This document shows positions 6,032 to 10,904 of a DNA stretch of 10,904 bases, in pieces; the stretch's first letter is position 1; each line of letters opens with the position of its first letter. A model generated the notes under the pieces. The model had not been told where the DNA came from and searched no databases. It worked only from the letters and a program-made list of their open reading frames with translations. The DNA lies in the NCBI GenBank assembly GCA_003136335.1, contig PLEA01000493.1:544-11447 (forward strand), written 5' to 3'. A program made the position numbers and the translations under genes. The stretch comes from Acidobacteriaceae bacterium (GTDB taxonomy: Bacteria > Acidobacteriota > Terriglobia > Terriglobales > SbA1).

Positions 6032-7971
6032 GCTCATTCGCTTTCTTGCAACGGGCGCTCGCGGGCTTCTGTGCGTGCGGAACTCTCATTGCGGGGCTCG
6101 CGGCGCAGAGCACAGCTCCACCAACCTCCGGCGGAATAGCCGCGACCCCACAGCAGGCAACGACTCCGCTTCAATATGAAATGCCAAAGTCGCACAACCC
6201 GCTCAACGCCTATGAGGCTGACCAGGTTCCAGCACCGGTGCTGGCGAACTCGCCGCGTCTCGACCAACATATCCGCGAAGGCCAACTCTACCTTTCAATC
6301 AAAGACGCGATCGATCTCGCGCTCGAGAACAATCTAGACTTGGCCATCGCTCGCTACAATCTTCCGATTGCGAATACCGACATTTTGCGCACGCAGGCGG
6401 GAGGGTTTTTTCGCGGCGTGAATACCGGAGTCGTCCAGGGAACTCCGGGCGGCGGCGTTGGCGGCTTCGGGACGGGTGCCCCAGGCGCCGGCGCAGGCGG
6501 TACGACGGGTGGCGCCGGCGGCGCCGGAGCAGGCGCTTCCGGCTTGGTGCAGTCTACCCTGGGCACTGGAACCGCTGTATCGTCCTACGACCCATTCCTC
6601 AACCTCAATGGTGGCGAGGAGCATCAAACTTCGCCGGTCGCAAACTTTCAGATCTATGGAGTACCTTCCCTGCAACTCAATACCGGGCAGATCAGCGCGT
6701 TTTTTACCCAAGCATTTCCCACCGGGACCAGCATCAGTCTCTCTTTCAACGACTCCCGGCAAACCACTAACAGCCCATACTTCAATCTATCTCCCACTCT
6801 CAGCTCCACCTTTCGTTTTCAATTTCAGCAGGAATTGCTCGCGGGTTTCGGATTCGGTCCGAACCTGCGCTATTTGCGAATTGCGCAGAACAACAAGAAG
6901 ATCTCCGATATCGCCTTCAAGAACCAGGTGATTGCCACCGTCACCCAAATCGAGAACATTTATTGGGACCTGGTCAGCGCCTACGAGCAGACGCAGGTGA
7001 ACGAACAATCTTTTGCTTTCGCGCAGCAGACCCTCGACAACACCAAGAAACAGTTGCAGTTGGAAAGCGTCCCGGAAATGGACGTGATGCGCGCCGAGGC
7101 GGAAGTTTCACGCCGCGACCAGGATTTGACTGTAGCTCGCACCAGTCTCCAGCTTCAGGAGACTCTGATGAAGAACGCGATCACAAAAAGCCTGGACGAT
7201 CCGGTCCTCGAAGCCATGCGGGTGATTCCCACCGACCGCATGCAGACGCTCCAGACGCGGACGAGCGCGCCCATTGCCGACTTGATCTCCGCAGCCTTGC
7301 ACAGCCGGCCCGAGCTCGCCGAGTCTGACATCGACCTGGTGAACCGCCAAATCAGCCGGCGTGCAGCACGTAATGCCCTGTTGCCGTCGCTCTCTTTGGT
7401 GGGCTTTTACGGAGGCTCAGGTCTCGGCGGGCCGCTGAATCCCGCCTACAATCTCGGCCAAAATATTTCGACGGTCCCGGGCGACTTTGCGGGCGCCATG
7501 CAAAACGCTTTCAACAACACCTCTCCGGATTACTACTTCGGACTAAACTTGAACATCCCGATAAGAAATCGAGTCGCCAAAGCGGACCAGTACCGATCCG
7601 AGCTGGAGTATCGTCAGTCTGAGTTGCGCATGGAGCAACTGAAGAAGCAGGTTCGCATCGAGGTGCGCAATGCCCAGTATGCGCTGGACCAGACCGGCGC
7701 CCGGGTGCAAGCCGCGCGTAAAGCGCGGGAGTTGGCCCAGCGCACGTTCGATATCACAAAAAAAGAACAGGAACTAGGATCGGGATCGAGCTATCAAACC
7801 CTCTCGGCCCAGCACGATCTCGCGTTGGCTGAATTGGATCTGGTCAGTGCCCAGACTACGTACGAGAAGGCCAAAGTTGAACTGGACCGCACAACCGGCG
7901 CAACCTTGGAACATAATGGCATACTGTTGCAGGACGCGATCACAGGCGTGGTGCCTCGCCAGTCGCCGTAA
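6028..7971 (+). CDS. TolC-family outer-membrane efflux protein
   Basis: This 647-residue protein is expected to form a trimeric outer-membrane beta-barrel with a periplasmic alpha-helical tunnel. The GTG start overlaps the ATPase stop (GTGA), with a strong ribosome site 7 nt upstream. Residues 1 to about 26 form a signal peptide with a hydrophobic core ending 'GTLIAGLAAQS'. Cys15 and Cys17 lie inside the core but do not form a proper lipobox. An OEP-type repeat begins with 'LYLSIKDAIDLALENNLDLA' (about residues 88-107), a typical TolC start. Later segments rich in Q/A/E/R (about 295-385 and 530-630) fit the tunnel helices; 'ALHSRPEL' with 'R--A-NALLPSLSLVG' marks the second repeat. The protein is longer than E. 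coli TolC, partly because of a Gly/Ala-rich stretch at about residues 135-175 and a Pro/Thr-rich N-terminal lead. It probably completes the export route for the permease/ATPase proteins encoded just upstream. Confidence 0.94.
   Translation: MSSFAFLQRALAGFCACGTLIAGLAAQSTAPPTSGGIAATPQQATTPLQYEMPKSHNPLNAYEADQVPAPVLANSPRLDQHIREGQLYLSIKDAIDLALENNLDLAIARYNLPIANTDILRTQAGGFFRGVNTGVVQGTPGGGVGGFGTGAPGAGAGGTTGGAGGAGAGASGLVQSTLGTGTAVSSYDPFLNLNGGEEHQTSPVANFQIYGVPSLQLNTGQISAFFTQAFPTGTSISLSFNDSRQTTNSPYFNLSPTLSSTFRFQFQQELLAGFGFGPNLRYLRIAQNNKKISDIAFKNQVIATVTQIENIYWDLVSAYEQTQVNEQSFAFAQQTLDNTKKQLQLESVPEMDVMRAEAEVSRRDQDLTVARTSLQLQETLMKNAITKSLDDPVLEAMRVIPTDRMQTLQTRTSAPIADLISAALHSRPELAESDIDLVNRQISRRAARNALLPSLSLVGFYGGSGLGGPLNPAYNLGQNISTVPGDFAGAMQNAFNNTSPDYYFGLNLNIPIRNRVAKADQYRSELEYRQSELRMEQLKKQVRIEVRNAQYALDQTGARVQAARKARELAQRTFDITKKEQELGSGSSYQTLSAQHDLALAELDLVSAQTTYEKAKVELDRTTGATLEHNGILLQDAITGVVPRQSP
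6421..6546 (+). repeat. Low-complexity Gly/Ala-rich coding stretch inside the TolC gene
   Basis: Codons of GGC/GGN, GCN and a few ACN/CCN dominate this part of the TolC gene, giving imperfect repeats such as GGGVGGFGTG, GAGAGG and GGAGGAGAGASG (about residues 135-173). The stretch sits after the first OEP helix ('DILRTQAGGFFRG') and before 'SSYDPFLNLNGGEEHQ', where TolC-like proteins usually have a short link into the barrel region. It is likely a flexible loop. Tandem codon slippage is a plausible origin; this is inference. Confidence 0.7.
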
Positions 7972-7977
7972 ATCCGT

Positions 7978-9390
7978 ATGCCGAGTTCGGCCAAATCCGC
8001 AGAACTAGAGTTAGCGGCTCTCAAGCATGAGTCAGGCACGCCTCCCCGGGTTCTCGCCGCTGATGACCAGGAGCACATCCTGGAAGCCCTGGAGTTGCTG
8101 CTCCGGCCGCAAGGCTACAAAGTAGACAAAGTTCGTTCGCCGGCGCTCGTGCGCGAAGCTCTCACCAGTAGTTCGTATGATGCAGTGCTCATCGACCTCA
8201 ACTACACGCGGGATACCACTTCCGGACAGGAAGGTCTCGATCTGCTCTCGCAAATTGTGTCCCTTGACTCCACCGTTCCCGTGATCGTGATGACCGCATG
8301 GGCCAATGTCGAACTGGCGGTTGAGGCCATGCGGCGAGGGGCTAGAGACTTTGTGCAGAAACCATGGGAAAACGAGCGACTCCTCTCGATTCTTCGCACC
8401 CAGGTCGAACTGCATCGTGCCCTACAGCGGGCAGCGCGGTTGGAGGCGGAAAACCGCCTGCTTCGCGCCGAAGGCCGCCCGGACTTCATTGCTACAGCTC
8501 CTGCTATGCAGACGGTGCTCGAAACCCTTGCGCGCGTAGGTCCATCCGACGCGAATGTGCTGATCACTGGCGAGCACGGAACTGGAAAAGAAATCGTGGC
8601 GCAAACCTTGCATGCGCTGTCTGCGCGCGCACCGCGTCCTCTGGTGGCCGTGAACACCGGAGCGATTCCCGATGGCGTCTTTGAAAGCGAATTGTTTGGT
8701 CACGTGAAGGGCGCTTTCACAGATGCTCGCACCGATCGCATCGGGCGTTTTGAACTGGCGGACGGCGGCACGATTTTTCTCGACGAGATCGGCAACGTTC
8801 CTATCCGCCAGCAGGCAAAATTGTTGCGTGTACTGGAGTCCGGCGAAATCGAGCGGGTAGGATCGTCGCGCTCCCGCCGCGTCAACGTGCGCGTTCTCTC
8901 GGCTACCAACAGCGATCTATCTGCCGCTTGCGCTTCCGGGCAATTCCGTGAAGATTTACTGTTTCGTCTGAATACCGTCGAGATCCATATACCTGCGCTG
9001 CGCGAGCGCCGTGAAGACATCCCAGCCCTGGCAGCGCATTTTCTCGCTCGTTATGCCGCCCGCTACCGGCGCCCGGTGCAGGGCTTTGACTCCGCTGCCG
9101 TTCAGACGTTGATGCAGTACTCCTGGCCTGGCAATGTGAGGGAACTGGAACATACCATCGAACGCGCCATCCTAATGTGCCGCACGGGCGAAATCCAGCC
9201 GGCCGATTTGGCTCTGAATACGCAACGCGCCCAAAGCCCGGGACTGGAAGATCTCAGTCTCGAAGCGGTAGAGGCCATGCTGGTCCGCAAAGCTCTCCAG
9301 CGTTACCAGGGCAACGTCAGCCAGACTGCCGAGGCGCTCGGATTGAGCCGCGGCATGCTGTACCGGCGGATGGAGAAGTATGGCCTCTAG
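7978..9390 (+). CDS. NtrC-family sigma-54-dependent response regulator
   Basis: This 470-residue protein has the three-domain NtrC layout. The receiver (about residues 22-140) has the acidic pair D29/D30, phosphoacceptor D73 in 'VLIDLNYTRD', T106 and K128 in 'FVQKPW'. The AAA+ domain (about 165-400) has Walker A GEHGTGKE (198-205), Walker B TIFLDE (265-270), the sigma-54 loop as GAFTDA (245-250) rather than GAFTGA, sensor I 'SATNSDL', and 'FREDLLFRLNTVEIHIPALRER'-type arginine-finger sequence. The C-terminus (about 425-470) is a Fis-type helix-turn-helix, 'NVSQTAEALGLSRGMLYRRM'. The start ATG is the first possible one, two codons after the in-frame TAA of the TolC gene; no Shine-Dalgarno is visible, so translation may depend on coupling. 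The kinase gene overlaps its end. It probably activates a sigma-54 promoter of the transport operon when phosphorylated. Confidence 0.96.
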   Translation: MPSSAKSAELELAALKHESGTPPRVLAADDQEHILEALELLLRPQGYKVDKVRSPALVREALTSSSYDAVLIDLNYTRDTTSGQEGLDLLSQIVSLDSTVPVIVMTAWANVELAVEAMRRGARDFVQKPWENERLLSILRTQVELHRALQRAARLEAENRLLRAEGRPDFIATAPAMQTVLETLARVGPSDANVLITGEHGTGKEIVAQTLHALSARAPRPLVAVNTGAIPDGVFESELFGHVKGAFTDARTDRIGRFELADGGTIFLDEIGNVPIRQQAKLLRVLESGEIERVGSSRSRRVNVRVLSATNSDLSAACASGQFREDLLFRLNTVEIHIPALRERREDIPALAAHFLARYAARYRRPVQGFDSAAVQTLMQYSWPGNVRELEHTIERAILMCRTGEIQPADLALNTQRAQSPGLEDLSLEAVEAMLVRKALQRYQGNVSQTAEALGLSRGMLYRRMEKYGL

Positions 9391-10813
9391 CTCGCCGGCC
9401 CCGAAACCGCGGCCGCGGAAACGAGCTCGACTCCTTTACGAACATCGGGTAAGCCTCTACTGTTTTCTGGTTGCGCTCCCCGGCCTTCTCGTGAGCATCG
9501 TGCTGGTTTGGATGCAGCCGTGGGCCCTCGAATCGCGACTGGCGCTGATCGCCCTCGAACTGTTTGCATGGTGGCTGTTGGCCTTAGCCCTCCAGGAGCA
9601 GACTACGCGCCCGCTGCAAACTCTCTCCAACGTGATCGGCGCCCTGCGCGAGGAAGATTATTCGTTTCGCGCACGCAATGCCGTCGCTGAAGACGCGCTC
9701 GGAGAACTTTCTCTGGAAGTAAACGCCCTGGCCGACATGCTGTCGGACGAGAAGATTCGCGCCATTGAAGCGACCGCGTTGCTGCAGCGCGTGGTCGACG
9801 AGATTGACGCGCCACTGTTTGCTTTCGATCCCGCCTCCATCTTACGGCTGGTGAATCCTGCTGGCGAGCACTTGCTGCGGCAGTCGAAGGCGCGGATGCT
9901 AGGCCGCAGCGCCGCCGACCTGAGCTTGGAGAAATGTCTGGTCGCGGACAATGAAAGCCTGGTGGAACTTGAGCTCAAGGACTCGCAGGCGCGCTGGCTG
10001 CTGCGCCGCAGTTCGTTCCGTCAGAACGGTGTGCCGCACACCCTGGTGGTTCTGTCGGATGTAAGCCGTGCTTTGCGCGAGGAAGAACGGAGGGCGTGGC
10101 AGAGGCTGATCCGCGTTTTGGGACACGAACTGAGCAACTCGCTGGCGCCCATTAAATCGATCGCCGGAAGCCTCAATTCGCGGGTTTCCGCTACGGCCAT
10201 GGATGCTGATGTGCGCAACGACTTGCAGCACGGGCTGGAGATTATTGAGGCGCGTTCGGCTTCCCTTCATCGATTTCTTGAAGCCTATCGCCGGCTGGCG
10301 CAGATGCCCGCCCCGGTCCTGCGCGATGTCGAACTAGCCAAACTGGTGGCCAGAGTCGCAGGCCTGGAAACTCGAATCAAAGTATGCGTGCAGCCGGGAC
10401 CGGAGTTGGTTTTCACAGCCGATCCCGATCAGCTTGAACAAATGCTAATCAATCTCGTCCGCAATGCCGCGGACGCCGTTCTTGAACTCTCGCCGGCTGC
10501 GCTTCAGACGAAGCAATGCAAACAGGAGTCGGGTTCGGATTTAGATATCGACAGAAAAGTTGGGGTGCGATGGGATATCAGCGAAGCAGATGTGAATCTG
10601 CTTATCGAAGACAATGGCCCCGGTCTTCTGAATCCGGCAAATGTCTTCACTCCCTTCTATACGACAAAACCTAGCGGCAGCGGCGTTGGACTTGTTCTCT
10701 CGCGTCAGATTGCGGAAGCCCACGGCGGAAGGATCGAAATCTCCAACCGTATCGGCGGTCGCGGCTGCCTGGTCAGAGTCGTATTGCCGCGGACGCCGCA
10801 TCAACAACGCTGA
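9380..10813 (+). CDS. Membrane sensor histidine kinase (NtrY/NtrB-like), partner of the preceding regulator
   Basis: This is a 477-residue kinase. ATG at 9380 lies inside the last codons of the regulator gene (11-nt overlap), with GGAG at 9372-9375. A basic, Pro-rich cytoplasmic start (residues 9-17) precedes two membrane helices at about 24-45 and 54-72, separated by only about 8 residues. HAMP-like sequence follows ('RPLQTLSNVIGALREEDY', about 77-125), then a PAS-like domain ('ALLQRVVDEIDAPLFAFD', about 130-230). The phosphoacceptor helix is 'LGHELSNSLAPIKSIAG' with His249; Ser follows Asn where many kinases have Pro. The HATPase domain has an N-box N358-LVRN-AADA, G1 DNGPGL (411-416), 'FTPFYTTKPSGSGVGLVLS' as F/G2 box (G433, G435, G437), and 'AEAHGG'. 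All catalytic parts are present. A Gln/Lys/Asp-rich hydrophilic stretch separates the N-box from G1. It most likely phosphorylates the adjacent regulator. Confidence 0.96.
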   Translation: MASSSPAPKPRPRKRARLLYEHRVSLYCFLVALPGLLVSIVLVWMQPWALESRLALIALELFAWWLLALALQEQTTRPLQTLSNVIGALREEDYSFRARNAVAEDALGELSLEVNALADMLSDEKIRAIEATALLQRVVDEIDAPLFAFDPASILRLVNPAGEHLLRQSKARMLGRSAADLSLEKCLVADNESLVELELKDSQARWLLRRSSFRQNGVPHTLVVLSDVSRALREEERRAWQRLIRVLGHELSNSLAPIKSIAGSLNSRVSATAMDADVRNDLQHGLEIIEARSASLHRFLEAYRRLAQMPAPVLRDVELAKLVARVAGLETRIKVCVQPGPELVFTADPDQLEQMLINLVRNAADAVLELSPAALQTKQCKQESGSDLDIDRKVGVRWDISEADVNLLIEDNGPGLLNPANVFTPFYTTKPSGSGVGLVLSRQIAEAHGGRIEISNRIGGRGCLVRVVLPRTPHQQR

Positions 10814-10836
10814 TTGTTCTCGGTCATCAGTCCAGC

Positions 10837-10904
10837 CTAAGATTCGTCTTCGTCCCGCGGAGCGCCGTCAGGAGTTTTCTGCTGCCGCTGCATTTCATCA
10901 AATT
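10837..10904 (-). CDS. Possible C-terminal end of a convergent gene (partial, unrecognised)
   Basis: On the minus strand one frame is open from the window edge to a TAG at 10837-10839. It encodes about 22 residues that are very hydrophilic and end 'PDGAPRDEDES', which looks like a disordered C-terminal tail. This would place a convergent gene only about 23 bp from the kinase stop. Another minus frame is also open over this short stretch, so the call is weak. No family can be named. No clear hairpin terminator is visible in the short gap 10814-10836. Confidence 0.3.
   Translation of the reverse strand, partial: FDEMQRQQKTPDGAPRDEDES

Noticed and set aside
6061..6081. Cys15/Cys17 of the TolC protein as a lipoprotein anchor
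   Set aside because: The residues before each Cys (LAGF-C and FCA-C) do not fit a lipobox well, and a normal cleavage site follows near AAQS.
7917..7930. TGGC-N6-TTGC resembling a sigma-54 -24/-12 element upstream of the regulator gene
   Set aside because: The spacing between the GG and GC pairs is 9 nt instead of the near-invariant 10, and it lies inside the TolC coding region. Most likely chance.
8202..8657. 151-codon open frame on the minus strand inside the regulator gene
   Set aside because: Antisense to the receiver and AAA+ coding region; Arg/Ser/Ala-rich with no recognisable domain or ribosome site.

Overview
The window looks like chromosomal DNA from an acidobacterium (Terriglobia / Ca. 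Koribacter-like) or a close relative. The evidence is two tandem 8-helix permeases with the start 'MNGL(L/F)QDLRYA(L/V)RQLRKSPGF' and the end '(V/I)DPMVALRYE', the signature of the acidobacterial duplicated orphan permease (ADOP) branch of the MacB/FtsX superfamily. The DNA is moderately GC-rich. Genes are packed head to tail on the + strand with gaps of 28 bp or less, or with overlaps. This assignment rests on family recognition by eye, not on a search.

Layout, all + strand until the last 70 bases: (1) 1-336, C-terminal end of a MacB/FtsX-type permease cut by the window edge; (2) 350-2773, full ADOP-type permease; (3) 2785-5292, second full ADOP-type permease; (4) 5321-6031, MacB/LolD-type ABC ATPase; (5) 6028-7971, TolC-family outer-membrane channel with a signal peptide, starting at a GTG that overlaps the ATPase stop; (6) 7978-9390, NtrC-type sigma-54 response regulator (receiver, AAA+, Fis-type HTH); (7) 9380-10813, membrane histidine kinase (2 TM, HAMP, PAS-like, phosphoacceptor helix, HATPase), overlapping the regulator by 11 nt. 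After 10813 there is a short tail that may encode the C-terminus of a convergent gene.

Together the genes describe a probable tripartite-type export system with its own two-component control. The ATPase would energise one or more of the three permeases, and TolC would give the route through the outer membrane. The kinase would phosphorylate the NtrC-type regulator, which would activate a sigma-54 promoter, presumably upstream of this operon and outside the window. No periplasmic adaptor (MacA/HlyD type) is present here; it may lie upstream. The substrate cannot be read from the sequence.

The architecture belongs to known families, and I found no clear evidence of a wholly new system. The points most worth a second look are sequence variants at normally conserved sites (GAFTDA instead of GAFTGA; a D-loop His in the ATPase), a Gly/Ala-rich insert in the TolC protein, the near absence of a periplasmic sensor in the kinase, and one ATPase serving three tandem permeases. 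No tRNA, rRNA, CRISPR array, insertion sequence or convincing promoter or terminator was found.
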